Shown here one piece after another: positions 1-11,101 of a DNA stretch of 64,000 bases. The number at the start of each line of letters is the position of its first letter. Positions within the stretch are counted from its first letter, which is position 1. Position numbers and translations under genes: made by a program. The notes beneath the pieces were generated by a model. The model was given only the letters and a program-made list of their open reading frames with translations. It was not told the origin of the DNA and ran no database searches. This DNA comes from Nannochloris sp. 'desiccata' (lineage: Eukaryota > Chlorophyta > Trebouxiophyceae > Chlorellales > Chlorellaceae), in the NCBI GenBank assembly GCA_019044685.2, contig JAGTXX020000011.1:310001-374000 (forward strand), given 5' to 3'.

Positions 1-727
1 GTGAGTAGTACGTTGTCCAACTTAAGGTCGCGGTGAATAACCTTTGGGATGGCAGAATGCAGGTACTGTAAGGCCTTGGCCACGTCAATACACCAACGTA
101 AAGCCTCTGCCTGTGTATACAACAGCTTCCTATGTGTGGCCATTTGTTTGTAAACTAAGTCTTTGAGGGATCCACCACTGCAGAATTCTTGGACTATATA
201 GAGATCTAGAAAATTTTCACTGCCGCTCGGGTCAATCTTGCCGCCAAAGCCAATGAGGTCAACTATTGATGGGTGTCGTATCTTCCGCATGAGCTCTGTT
301 TCTTGTAAAAATAGCTTTACTTCTGTTGGATTTTCTATTAATTCAGGTTTGAGAGTTTTCACAGCGACAAGGCGGCCGTTGTCAAGCTCAGCAAGGTTGA
401 CATATGCAAAAGAGCCCTCGCCCAAGGACGCTTTCACTTTGAACTGGTTTGCATCAATAATGCTACCGTGAGGGAGCATGTCTCTCAGTGTTCTGAAGCC
501 CTGTAGATATTATAGGAGCGGAGGGGATCAAAAATCGGCCATGCACGGATACACAAGCAAACATATTCAGTCCTTGCTCGATCGACCCGATTGGAAGAAT
601 TACTCGGTTTTTAAAATAATCAGTTATCTACCTGGCTTGCTTGGACAAGGTTCACTACTTTGCTAGCCTTCTTCCATCCTGATGTTTTCAAGGTTGCCAA
701 GGTCTTTTCCTCTGCCGTGTTACCCAT
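1..727 (-). CDS. Protein kinase, TKL/Raf-like, 3' end cut by the window edge
   Basis: Two exons are visible: 632..727 (ATG at 727, 32 codons) and 1..500; the 131-nt intron starts GTAGAT and ends CTACAG, phase 0. About 198 residues can be read. The kinase N-lobe has a glycine loop GEGSFAYV (about residues 59-66) and the ATP-anchoring lysine in VAVK (Lys80). The catalytic loop HRDLKLDN is near residues 186-193, just before the left edge. The spelling of the loop and of the preceding helix resembles plant and algal Raf-like TKL kinases, which phosphorylate Ser/Thr in signalling. The activation segment and substrate lobe lie outside the window, so the subfamily stays open. The start MGNTAEEK has a glycine at position 2, but its myristoylation context is weak. 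Kinase call sure; class and role inferred. Confidence 0.88.
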
Positions 728-1030
728 TTTTATGAGAAAGGATGGTGATGTTTAAGGTTAGTGGTAGGTCGCGATTATCAATGCTCAGGCACCATTCCTA
801 CGTCTATTACACAACGTTGTAAATTATAGCAATAGGCTCTTGACCCGCAATTCGATTTAAACCATTCAAAAGAAGCTCATCCAATCGCATGAAGTGTCTA
901 AAGTCTCGTCATATTGCGCTTCCCATGTGTTCCCATGTGTTCACGTGAATCCTGTGTTGTTTCAGAAACGTGGATCTGATTTCCTCCAACATATCCTCTC
1001 GCCCAGCAGGTATTTGGTTATAACAATCTC
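728..1030. other. Intergenic, 303 bp
   Basis: Lies between the 5' end of the kinase and the 3' end of the KDEL-protein gene, so it should hold the kinase promoter and the neighbour's 3' UTR. I see no ORF, RNA gene or repeat in it. Confidence 0.5.
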
Positions 1031-2794
1031 TTACAACTCATCCTTGGCATATATCCTAGATGCATTGGACAGTACTCCGAGACCCAGCTCTCCAGCCACT
1101 TGCGACAGCGCAGCTGGCATGTCAAATGTGGCGGTCATGTCGCTGGTTCGCTCAATTAACTGAATAGGACCTACAGGAGAAAAGCTAAGACCCTCCCTGG
1201 CACTGCCTTCTATTTGAAGTACTGTAGAGTATACCTCTCGCCTTGGAGAACCGTCATCAACAAGGTCAACGACGTCACCAGTTGCGGCGATTTTTTGCAG
1301 CAGCTGTCCTGGCGTTGGAGGGGCATCATCCTTTTCTTTCTTCTTTTCCTTGCTATCTTTCTCACTAATTCTGCCGGCCGAAGACACGACAGGATTTCTC
1401 AGCACTGCAAGCTCCATTTTCATTAAAAACACTGCTGTAGAAGAGCTGCGGTGAAGTTTTAGTGGTACTTCTGCAGCAATCGAAGTGGCACCCCCTTTTT
1501 TATTCTCCCGCTTTGCCTTGCTTGTTCTTGAAGTGGTAGAAGAGCTGAAAACGTGTCTACTGAGAAGCTCGCGTAGCAAATGTTCATACGTGATTACTGT
1601 TTCAGGGCTAGCGCTCCGGAACGGCCACACATAGGGAGAGCCAGGACGTCCTAATACTAAAGCTTTGCTGCTATCCGCACTCAACCGACTTCCACCGCCA
1701 CCCCCACGATCAGCATTCCTACTGCCACCTTCAAGGGACTCCCTGCTAGGTCGTACTGATATTTCTAAAACACCCTCTCCCATACGTTTTACACGAAGTT
1801 TCTGTAACGCTCCATGCTCATCTGGAGCAGCAAATAGCGTTCCCTCTCCTCTCTTCTTTTTTCCATTGCTCTCGACGCCACCTACGCCTCCACATGAAAA
1901 ATCAAGGTCAAGGCCTATTACTGCTGGCGTCATAACCTTGTCCTCCCCTGTTTTATTCCAATGTTCAGTAGCCTTTTCTCTTAATCCAGTTGCCAAATGC
2001 ATTAATCCTGCAGCTTGATGCTTCTCTTTATCTTCAATTGCAAAGTCAACAAAATCTGACAACGAGATCTCTGGCAGATCAATTGGTCTCCGAAGTTGCA
2101 CTGAACGGGCACCTCTGACGGTCACAGCCGCTCCAGTTCGAAGCATTACGCGTTTTTGAACCCCTGCTTCGACTGAATGAGGTAACCAAAGTTGAAGATC
2201 TGCTGGAGGGGTTATGTATAAATCGAGGGGCCCTTCCAACATGAAATCAGGCAGAACGGCTCCGTCTCTTAATGGACGGACTAAATTTGATTCAATAGCG
2301 TCCCAATCGGCGTGTAATCGTATGCCGCCTTGTGAATCTGGAAGAATGCGCCGTAGAGAGATCCATTGGTCTTCCTTTTGTGGGCCTCCACTGTACACAC
2401 GGTGAGGGACGTTGTTGACGTCGAGTGATAAATCTAAAGCTTGCCCTTGCCATACTTGGAGAGAGTCTAAATCTGCTTCTTGTAGGGCGTAGGTAAATTT
2501 ATTTATGTATTTGGAGTTGAGGCTCTTGATGACGCTCTGAGAGATAGGTGAAGTAAAAAGAAGGGGTGATCAATTTTAAAAATCTAAGATTGGTATTTGC
2601 GACTGAATAATTATGTTACTTACCTTGCCTGCAGAATCAGCAGCATGTTGTAGAAATGCGCTGAACTCCTTCTGAGCTAACTGGACGAGGCCATTGTTGT
2701 CATTCTTCTTAGCATTAACGAGATCAGGATGCTCGATCACTAACAAAACTAAGATAGCAAGGCTAGATAGACTTGTGACGATGTTGAATGGCAT
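1031..2794 (-). CDS. ER-lumen protein of unknown function with C-terminal KDEL
   Basis: Two exons, 2624..2794 and 1031..2536, joined in phase 0 across an 87-nt intron (GTAAGT...CTCAG), give about 558 residues. The N-terminus chosen (MPFNIVTS) begins a hydrophobic stretch rich in Leu, Ile and Val that ends near residue 28 (LVNA/KK), a good signal peptide. An in-frame ATG lies further upstream but would bury this signal. The last four residues are KDEL followed by TAA, the classical ER retrieval signal. Signal peptide plus KDEL place the protein in the ER lumen. The body is soluble, with a Gly-rich and Lys/Glu-rich low-complexity section in the middle; I recognise no catalytic motif or family. 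It could be a folding or lipid-handling factor, but the sequence does not say. Confidence 0.82.
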
Positions 2795-3344
2795 GTTTGA
2801 ATTGAATATACAACAAAAATAAGGTTCTGAAATGAACGATCTTCTCAGCATTGTCAAGGAACTAGGTAGGCAATCCACACCGGCGGTGGATGTCTTGTTG
2901 CCCAGGCAACGCCACACAGTAAAATTAGAAGTTTGATTCCAAACAAACCCTAGGCTGCGTGAATCAGCTTACGGCAATTTGTAGACCATATACTGGGAAA
3001 ATGAGGCCCTCATTTTCACGAAAGACTGTTGCCCCTCGCCTTGTCCTGCCCATGCCCCCTTCATGTCGGCGAGTTGTGGAAGCTGCAAGTATGTCGCTTT
3101 TAAGCAAGCAACAGCCCTACATTCCGCTCCAAATTTACTGCATTGTTTCAAATATACATCTTTTTTGCGATCAGGCCAGCTGAGGGTCTTAAGTTATCGT
3201 GGATCAGGAATTTTTCTCTGAAATTAAAGTGATGCGCCAATAGGGCTTGATCATTTTTCTGCGTTTCAAGCTAGCGCATTGGTCATTAAGCACGTTCTGC
3301 CAATCTAAAGGAACTTCCTCAACCTAAGAGGGGAGCTTGAGAAG
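2795..3344. other. Divergent intergenic region, 550 bp
   Basis: Separates the start of the KDEL-protein gene (-) from the start of the amidohydrolase gene (+), so it should carry both promoters. The short ORFs in it have no coding character. I see no clear TATA box or repeat. Confidence 0.45.
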
Positions 3345-5102
3345 ATGGACAGAGCTATTGCTCTTCCAAATCGTGCATCCTATCTTCTCAAAAATGCCCG
3401 CGTGCCTTTGGGCTGCATGGAAGGCGTAGATCACCCTGAAACATTTGCAGTATGTGTAGACCGGCTTGCACTTGTCGACATTGAAGTCCGGGACGGAATT
3501 GTCGCCAATATTGCTCGTGCAGACGATGACCTTACCCGCCCTCAATGCCGCCCTCTCCCTTTTTCCCTCTTTGGCCCTACCCACATCGACCTACACGGGA
3601 AAATGGTTCTACCTACATTTTCAGACTTACACACCCATATAGATAAAGGCCACACCACAGAGAGGAGCAGAAACCCAGATGGCAGTTTGAGTGGGGCTGA
3701 CCGCTCAACTGCCGCAGATGCTCAATTTTGGGATGCTGACGATGTGTTACGCCGAATGGACTTTAGCGTTAAATGTGCCTATGCACACGGAACCTCTGCG
3801 ATACGTACCCATTTAATCAATATGACTCCGAAGCAAACAGAGCTCACATGGCCAGCTTTCTCAAAACTCCGAGAAAAATGGCAAGGCCGTGTTGATGTTC
3901 AAGGTGTGTCTCTTGTTGTTTTATCCTTTTTTAGAGACGAAGAAGCAGCAAGGAAGCTCGCAGATATTGTCGCAGAGCATAAAGGGTTATTAGGTGCTGC
4001 TGTGTGCTGTGCTGAGCGTGGTGGTCATCCAGAAGATGACTGGACAACCTGTGAAAAAGATCGGGATCAACTCCTCGATAGAATATTTACTCTCGCGAAA
4101 GAAAGAAATCTGGATATAGACTTCCACACTGATGAGAATGGCAATGAATTAGCAAAAGGTTTACGCTATGTAGCGCAAAAGACCATCAAGCATGGCTATC
4201 AGGGGAGAGTAGTCTGTGGACACTGCTGTTCTCTTGCCTATCAACTTCCCGACGAGCTTGAAAAAACTTTAAGCCTAGCAGCAGAAGCGGGAATCACTGT
4301 CGTCTCTTTGCCCTTAGTCAACCAATGGACCCAAGATAGAGACCATCATGGAGGGAGAACCCCTCGGTGGAGAGGAATCACCCTATTGCATGAAGCAAAA
4401 GCAGCAGGAGTGCCTGTGGCAATCGCCTCTGACAACACCCGGGATCAATTTTATGCATATGGGGACTTAGATATGCTAGAAGTCTTTAATCAGGGCTGTA
4501 GAATGGCGCATTTAGACCGTCCATATGGTGATTGGGTACAATGCGTCACTTCTACACCCGCCAATGCAATGGGCTTGAACAAACAGGGGAGATTGTTCCC
4601 AGGTGGCGGTGCTGATTTCATTATTTTCCGAGCACGAAGATATAGTGAGCTTCTTTCCCGTCCTCAGCTCGATAGAGTTGTAGTTCGAGAGGGGAAAGCT
4701 ATTGGCGCTGTTGTTCCTGATTATTGTGAGCTGGATTATGTCCCGGAGGCGATTCGAAGGGGTGATGTGCCAGTGTTTGAAGTGAGCAAGTATGGTAGAG
4801 CCATTGGGGACGCCAAAGCAGTGGTGACTTCAATTACGAGGTTGGGCCAATCAGGCATGACAGAAACAGTGGGTTCTCAGCATTCTAATGGTCATGTGAA
4901 TGGATTGGGGGGTCTTGAGAGATGGTCTGGGCATGTTGGTACCTCTAATAGAAGTAGACATAGAAATCTAGTGACACGAGGCGGAGGCGGTGGCGGTGGA
5001 GCGGCAATGAACAATGCGGGGTGGTTGGCTGTGTTGGCAGTGCTTGCAGCGGTGTGTGCGGTACTTGCGAGTACATATGGATCTCAATTAATATCTTTAT
5101 GA
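3345..5102 (+). CDS. Cytosine deaminase-like amidohydrolase with C-terminal membrane anchor
   Basis: Intronless ORF of 585 residues. It matches the metal-dependent amidohydrolase superfamily, cytosine deaminase (CodA-like) branch. HTHID (His96, His98) follows the second beta strand. HTDE (His261, Glu264), GHCC (His293) and ASDNTRD (Asp363) supply the remaining metal and catalytic positions, so the active site looks complete. The run after SDN (a YGDLDMLEV-type sequence) is typical of bacterial cytosine deaminases, which make uracil and ammonia from cytosine in pyrimidine salvage. After about residue 490 there is a Ser/Gly/Asn-rich linker with a poly-Gly run. A single hydrophobic helix (about 557-577) then ends the protein, like a tail anchor. 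The substrate is not proven; related enzymes deaminate other heterocycles. The bacterial-like core, lack of introns and added anchor suggest an old transfer from bacteria (inference). Confidence 0.82.
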   Translation: MDRAIALPNRASYLLKNARVPLGCMEGVDHPETFAVCVDRLALVDIEVRDGIVANIARADDDLTRPQCRPLPFSLFGPTHIDLHGKMVLPTFSDLHTHIDKGHTTERSRNPDGSLSGADRSTAADAQFWDADDVLRRMDFSVKCAYAHGTSAIRTHLINMTPKQTELTWPAFSKLREKWQGRVDVQGVSLVVLSFFRDEEAARKLADIVAEHKGLLGAAVCCAERGGHPEDDWTTCEKDRDQLLDRIFTLAKERNLDIDFHTDENGNELAKGLRYVAQKTIKHGYQGRVVCGHCCSLAYQLPDELEKTLSLAAEAGITVVSLPLVNQWTQDRDHHGGRTPRWRGITLLHEAKAAGVPVAIASDNTRDQFYAYGDLDMLEVFNQGCRMAHLDRPYGDWVQCVTSTPANAMGLNKQGRLFPGGGADFIIFRARRYSELLSRPQLDRVVVREGKAIGAVVPDYCELDYVPEAIRRGDVPVFEVSKYGRAIGDAKAVVTSITRLGQSGMTETVGSQHSNGHVNGLGGLERWSGHVGTSNRSRHRNLVTRGGGGGGGAAMNNAGWLAVLAVLAAVCAVLASTYGSQLISL

Positions 5103-5762
5103 TAGAATAAAAAAGAATTAAAAAGAATATTCTTTCTGTATTGATAAATAGAAAGACTAATAGAAACCCTGTCCATCATAACCCCCATTTTTGAAACTAG
5201 TTGATTTTTGGGGGGCCAAGTACACTGTTCTTGTGCTGAAATAAATTGTATCAATAATTTTCTTTTGTAACCCTTCATACTGTGCTAAGACAGGCATTTA
5301 TACCACAATACAAGTATATTCCTACTAGCCTAGGGGAAAGTGTTTTTGGAGGTGTGTTTCCGTATCTTCAGAGGGCTGAGGGTTGCGAAGTTGCCGACAA
5401 CCTTTCCTCCTTGGACCAGCAGTAATCGCAGTCGCATATATTCACCCACTATTTGCTTCGTTTCAGACGAAAACTTTTGTATTGCTGATAATGGAGGTCT
5501 AAATATAGTCTGCATACACCACCTGGGTGTTTTAAAAGCGCAATTGTTCGTCGAATTTTGAAAAAAGGGAGTTCCATGCCAGTAAGTCATTTTGGTGACG
5601 TGTTGCGATGCCACCCTCGCAATTAATCATAAAAATAGTATCGAACACGATGAAGGAAGCTAACGCCGTAGTATATTTCTTGTGCAGAACAGTTGTTGTT
5701 GTGGTGCAAATTAGATCACCTCCATAAATAAAACACCTTTTTATTGCAACGCAAAGGACAAA
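5103..5762. other. Intergenic region, 660 bp
   Basis: Contains the 3' UTR of the amidohydrolase, with a TGTAA motif at 5266-5270 about 165 nt after its stop, and the upstream region of the RNA-binding protein gene. A missing first exon of that gene may lie here, because its first clear exon has no in-frame ATG at its start. The ORFs seen on both strands look random. Confidence 0.4.
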
Positions 5763-8076
5763 GTGGAGACTATAGAAGAACAAGAGGGGGTACGCCCTCG
5801 TTCTGGGGAAGCCCTCGCCCCCAACCATTATAGCGATACTACTATCACAGGAGGAGCTCTTCCTCATTCTCCACCCAAGTCCCCATGGCGAGAAAATAGT
5901 GGTGCTTCTCTAAGCACAAACGGTGCTCAGTACGACCCCAATAGCAGCATGGGAAGTATCTCAGAATATCAACAGGTGGAAGGTTCTGATCATGTTGCAG
6001 AGCCTCGTAAGATTGTCGTACTAGGGTAGGTTGGCGGCCGATTAATATTTATTTGTATTTTTTAAGTTGTACCAGCAATTCTTAATACTACTATCTCCTT
6101 AGCCGTCAAAGCAAGTACACAATTCTCAATATTTTGACCCTCTTATTCTCTTCACCGTCTTTATTAATTTTAAATGCAGGGTACCATGGCAAACTGAAGA
6201 CGCCACCTTGCTTTCTCATTTTTCCGAGTTTGGCACTGTAGAAGACGCCCAAATAATGCGTGAACGATACACAGGCAAATCACGTGGCTTTGGATTCGTT
6301 ACTTTTACTACCACAGCCGAGGCACAGCATGCTACCACAGCAGAACACGTGATTGACGGGCGCCGCTGTGAAGCTAAATTCGCTCTGCCAGAAGGAAAAG
6401 TCGGGTCTGCACGAACAACTCGTATTTTTATTGCTCGAATCCCTTCTTCAGTGTCAGATATACAATTCAGAGGTTATTTCCAGCAATTTGGAGCTGTTCA
6501 AGATGCGTATATGCCTAAAGATCCGTCTAAACAAGGCCATCGAGGCATCGGTTTTGTTACGTATGCATCTCCAGACTCTGTAGAGCACGTGATGACTGGA
6601 ACCCACGTTTTAAACGGGAATGAAGTAGCTATTGACCGTGCTACACCCAAGGAAAGAACTCAGGGAGCGATGCTACCTGGTAGATTGTCTATGTCGCAGC
6701 CGAATTTGCATATCTTGTCAGGAGTCGGTGGCAGTGCTGGGGCAGCTCACAGTGGCCGTGGTGCGTTTCCTGCCTTTATGCGTGGTAGCGGTTTAGTTGG
6801 TGGATTAGGTAGTGGAGTATTCCCTCCACATAGTCCTTCATATTACTACGGAGAAGCTAGTGGCCATGGTGGTGGTGGCGGGGCTGGTCTTGGTAGCCGC
6901 CAAATGAGCCACCCTGTTTTACCTTCGAGTACGAGCCATTTTGGAAGCCCTCTACGTTATGGTAGTGGCTCTGGTAGTGGTATTGCTGGAAGAGGTAGCG
7001 GCAGTGTCGGTAATTTAACAGCGACTGCTGGTGGGAGTGCTGGTGCAAGTTATGGCAGTACATCGACATCTGCGACAACTCTACAAGCGGCATTGCAGCA
7101 GCACCTGAGTAGCAATAGTCTAAGCAGTTTAGATGGCACGGTGTCAACTTCAGCAACACCACATCAGCAACAGTTGATCAATTTAATTAATGCAAATGTT
7201 ACTGCAGCAGGTACAGGTGTTGCTGCAACTGGAAACTCTGATGGTCAATTTCCACCTCGTAGTGGTCCTTCTTCCTCCAATGATTTAACCAATATGTTGC
7301 CGCAACAACACCTCGAACAACAAATGCAGCATACTCACCCTGCTTGGATGCATCCTGGGGTCCATTCTTCTAGAATTTCACCCGGAAATCTACAAGACAG
7401 CGGGGCTGCCTCTGGTTCTTCTAGTATTCCCCCTGCTGGCCCGCCTTCTTCCCGGGCTGGCCCTCGTATCTTCGTTGGCAAACTCAACCGTGAAACCTCA
7501 GATCAAGACGTCAAAGACTATTTCGCCCGTTTTGGCTACGTTCTCGATGTCTATTTACCCCGGGATCGAGCAAACAAACGTGAACATCGAGGTTTCGGCT
7601 TTGTTACTTTTGAAACTGAAGCTTCAATCCAACGTGTTGTTACACATGGCCCACATTATATACGTGGATCTGTAAGTGCCATTGATTCTGCAGTACCACG
7701 GCAAGATGAGATGATGGTGTTGACGATAGACACTCCAGCAGTACAACCTTATCCGAATCATCAACACATGCAGTACCTTCATCATCAACAACAGCAGCAG
7801 CAGCAGTACTATCCCTCTGGACCATTATCACCAACCCAGCAATATCAACAGCATGTTCTGGGAGGAGGCCAGCACCGCCCCACTCCACCAGTGCCAGTGC
7901 CGGGGCCAGGGCTTTCTGAAGGCGGCGGCGCTGGCGGTGGTGGTCATGAGCCACAGGCCAGTATAAAGAGTAACCCAGCTGCTCCTGAGACTTTGCAAGC
8001 CTTTGAAGGGCTTAGTTTAGGTCAAGGAAGTGCTGGCGGAGCTGGTAATACTGGTGGTTCCTTGTCAGCCATATGA
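5763..8076 (+). CDS. Three-RRM RNA-binding protein (Musashi/hnRNP-like)
   Basis: Exons up to 6025 and 6180..8076 join in phase across a 154-nt intron (GTAGGT...TGCAG), which falls inside RNP2 of the first RRM (KIVVLG/VPWQ). RRM1 and RRM2 follow in tandem, each with RNP1-like cores (GFGFVTF, GIGFVTY). A long Gly/Ser-rich and Gln-containing linker comes next, then RRM3 (RIFVGKL ... GFGFVTF) and a Gln/Gly/Pro-rich tail. Such proteins bind mRNA and control translation, splicing or stability. The domain order recalls Musashi, DAZAP1 and plant hnRNP-like proteins; I cannot choose an orthologue. The 5' end is uncertain: the open frame runs back to about 5715 without an ATG, 5763 is a GTG, and the first in-frame ATG is at 5949. 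Either translation starts there or an upstream exon exists. Confidence 0.85.
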
Positions 8077-9615
8077 TATCAAATAGGCAAACATAAAACC
8101 AGTTTTATTGGTGCTGCCTTCTTCTATGGCGTTTTTTTCTTTCTTTCTTTTTCTGTATATATATTCTTGTTCTGTCCTATACGACATAGTCCACTCAGTC
8201 AGTCAGATATTAATATTCATTCTCAGAGACTCTGTTGTTTTTCTTTCACTTAATTCAGTCGTTCTCGGTGTTTCCATTTTCATCCTTAGTTCAGTCCCTC
8301 ATTTATTTTTCTTCAGTCTCTACAGTCCCCATTTTTATTCATCATGAACAACAAATTTATTATTTTTTTAAGCCTTTTCTATAAAATAGATCGAATCTAC
8401 CTCAGTGTTTCTCTTTATTCTTATTTTGTGATGTGATTTTCTCTATTTCTGCAGTGCGTGATTTTTCTCTTCTTTTAATCCCTTCTTCCTCGGGGGCTCA
8501 TGGCCCCGCTTGGTGTGAGAAAAAGAAAGAAAGGCTTATCCGCACGTGCATGTACCCTATATAGTGTCAGAACATATCATAAAGTCTTAGCGCAATAGTA
8601 ATACCTAGTTATCTACTGAACCCAATATAAGTTGACTATCTACCTAAAACAAAATCAGTCCAATTATTCTTTTGTGTGTGTGTGTGTTCTTTCGATCCGA
8701 CAACACCACGCTTTTTTTTCGATTCTTTTCTCCTTTTGTCTCATTTATACTCTTTAATCCTCTTACACATGACGTCTCTTCTTTAAGCCAGAGGTTGCTC
8801 CCAAGTTGTCAGTTTCATTCTAAACTAAACCCTAAAGTACAGTAGAAAAGTAAGGCGGTATCCGGAAACGATTGCTCGAGGCATGTCGACTGGAGACACC
8901 ACACCATCAGTGGATAGATGAGTTTCTTAACCTTTTCAGCTGCTCTAGATACCGTCACAACCAGTATTTGATGATTTTAGAACGCACGGGATGTCTTGAA
9001 CGAACAAAACGAAACAAAATAACACTAACAGGGTGACTGAAGGGATCGTGAGAAGCCGGCCTTTTAGTGTTGCCACTAACCGTAAACTTCAGGCCACCCC
9101 TATATAAAGAGATTAGAAAGAGATAAACCTATGCCAGTAGGTATTGCGAGTTTCGAGTGTATGCTAGAGTTGACTTGTAATATATTACACGCCTACTATA
9201 TAGCCAAGAGGTTGTAGCTGAGTGAAGGAAGCATCGTACTTTTCCAATTTTTGTGTAAACCTGTCTTTGAGCGCCAGGTCATCGGCGAAGGTAACGTCAA
9301 TAAGGATTAGATTTATGTGGTTGTGCTGGGCCCTAGGAGCGAAGGGAGGCGGGCCAATGCTAGATTTTGAGGGAAATAAGTATGTTAGAGGTCAATTTCA
9401 GACAGCTGTTCATAAGCAGCCTCAAAGCGCAAAGAAAATCTGTGCTTTGCCTGGCAAGCCAAAGCAGCTGATCCTATCAGCAAATCGGAAAATCGCATTG
9501 GATTTTCGATGCTGCGAGGGCTTAAAGCCCCTTTTCTCCTACTATTTCTCTTGTAGCTAATTTTGCTTTGTTCGTTTAAGATTTATTTCGTTGATTCCAC
9601 TCCTACAGAGACAAA
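8077..9615. other. Noncoding region, 1.5 kb: 3' UTR and LHCII upstream region
   Basis: The first 300 bases are very T/C-rich. A short (TG)n tract sits near 8673-8687. The right part is the upstream region of the LHCII gene, with a TATA-like box at 9101 and a second weaker one near 9194. An open frame at 9222-9560 starts on GTG, has no recognisable domain and is not supported as a gene. No RNA gene seen. Confidence 0.45.
9101..9108 (+). promoter_or_regulatory. TATA-like box upstream of LHCII
   Basis: TATATAAA preceded by a C-rich stretch, in the long upstream region of the light-harvesting gene. It lies 515 bp before the ATG, so use of it would imply a long leader or a 5' UTR intron. Match seen, function inferred. 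Confidence 0.35.
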
Positions 9616-10628
9616 ATGCAGACCATTACTGCCCGCATGAACGTAAGTTACCCCCGCCCTAATTTTCCCACTGCATTATTCCTATCCAACGTTTCTAGTT
9701 GTCAAAGGAACGATTGTGCCCATCTACACCGCTAGGCTCTACATTCATGTTCTATTCCCCCCCCGATTCGCAATTGCAGGTGGTCGCTATGGCCAAGAAG
9801 ACTGCCAAGGCCGCACCCAAGGCCAGGTCTTCCCCTGCCCGCACCTCCGCCACCGAATGGTAAGCCATATAATGAGACTATGCTCACCCAAAGATCGCTA
9901 TTACACTAACCTTGTTCAGTCTGCATTCATCGTATCTGAAAACCCCACCTCATTCTTCATCTTATCTTTTTAAACCCCTTTCTAGGTACGGCCCCAACCG
10001 CCCCAAATTCCTTGGCCCCTTCACCCCTAACGTTACCTACCTCACTGGTGAATACCCCGGTGACTACGGCTGGGATACCGCTGGTCTCTCTGCTGATCCC
10101 GAGACTTTCGCCAAATACCGTGAGATTGAATTGATCCACGCTCGCTGGGCTATGCTTGGTGCTCTCGGCTGCATTGTCCCCGAATGGTCCTCCAACACTG
10201 GTAACATCGAGTGGTTCAACGCTGGTGCCAAGATCTTCTCTGATGAGGGCATCCAGTACCTCGGAATCCCCGGTATTATCAACGCTCACTCCATCATTGC
10301 TACCTTGATCGTCCAGGTCATCCTCATGGGTGCCATTGAGGGTTACCGTAACAACGGTGGTGGTTTCGAATGGTCTGAGGGTCTTGACCGCCAGTACCCC
10401 GGTGGTCCCTTCGACCCCTTGGGCCTTGCTGATGACCCCGATACCTTTGCTGACCTCAAGGTTAAGGAGATCAAGAACGGACGTCTTGCTATGTTCTCTA
10501 TGCTCGGATTCTTTGTTCAGGCTATTGTCACTGGAAAGGGTCCTCTCCAGAACCTGAGCGACCATGTTGCTGACCCTTGGGTTGCCAATGGATTCGCCTC
10601 TGCACAGCAGTACGTTCCTGGCAATTAG
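9616..10628 (+). CDS. Major light-harvesting chlorophyll a/b protein of photosystem II (LHCII)
   Basis: Three exons, 9616..9642, 9780..9859 and 9986..10628, close in phase (GTAAGT and GTAAGC donors) to give 249 residues, the usual length of an LHCII precursor. A short basic transit peptide of about 35 residues precedes the mature start. WYGPNR (residues 36-41) is the LHCII trimerisation motif. The three membrane helices are visible. The first and third carry the paired chlorophyll-ligating signatures [11 protein letters not shown] and EIKNGRLAM, with Glu and Arg forming the inter-helix salt bridges. The protein binds chlorophyll a and b in thylakoids and feeds PSII, and PSI after state transition. 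There is no upstream signal peptide, which favours a primary green plastid. The exon 3 sequence is clearly richer in C-ending codons than neighbouring genes, as expected for a highly expressed gene. Confidence 0.97.
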
Positions 10629-11101
10629 ATGCTTGCTTTTTGGTTTTTGAGTGGTTAGCTAGCTACCCCAACAACATGGGAAGTGTCTCAAACGAACGAA
10701 TTTACCTTCCCCTCTCTGTATACTGCCATGTTGTTGGGTGACTGAGAAGACTCTGTATGTGTACACTAGCCGGATTAATATTTTGCTTTTATCTCTCTTT
10801 TATGTTTCTTTTAATGGGATTCTGTTGAAAGAATCATCATTTTGTTTTGTCCTCCTTTCATTTAAGATCTCTTGAAGAGAGCTTTTAATTACACAGTTGA
10901 GCAGAAACATGAAATAGTTATGAGCCACGTCATCGGGGCGCATTTTTTGCAGAACCCCATTGAAACCATTGACGAGAGTACAGGCGTTACAAATAATTTC
11001 TAGTCAGAAATAAAAAAAGGAAATTACTTCGTGAATAGCGAATCTTGCTGTTGGGCTTGCACGTCTTCTCATTTTTATTTTGAAAGAATTGAATTGAAAA
11101 A
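10629..11101. other. Intergenic region, 473 bp
   Basis: Holds the LHCII 3' UTR, with an inverted repeat at 10667-10738, and the upstream region of the SERINC gene. No other structure seen. Confidence 0.45.
10667..10738 (+). repeat. Perfect 13-bp inverted repeat in the LHCII 3' UTR
   Basis: CCCAACAACATGG at 10667-10679 is exactly reverse-complementary to CCATGTTGTTGGG at 10726-10738, with a 46-nt loop. In RNA this could form a stem just after the LHCII stop codon (ends 10628). Role in mRNA stability or 3' end formation is only a guess. Confidence 0.7.

Noticed and set aside
2959..3183. 74-codon frame in the divergent promoter
   Set aside because: No domain, no splice partner, start context poor.
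8108..8347. 79-codon hydrophobic frame after the RNA-binding protein gene
   Set aside because: Product of a T/C-rich 3' UTR (Phe/Ser/Leu only).
9222..9560. 112-codon frame upstream of LHCII
   Set aside because: Starts on GTG, no family resemblance, located in the promoter/leader region.
9957..10565. 202-codon open frame antisense to LHCII
   Set aside because: It mirrors the C-ending codon use of the real gene on the other strand; LHCII itself is certain and the antisense product has no domain.
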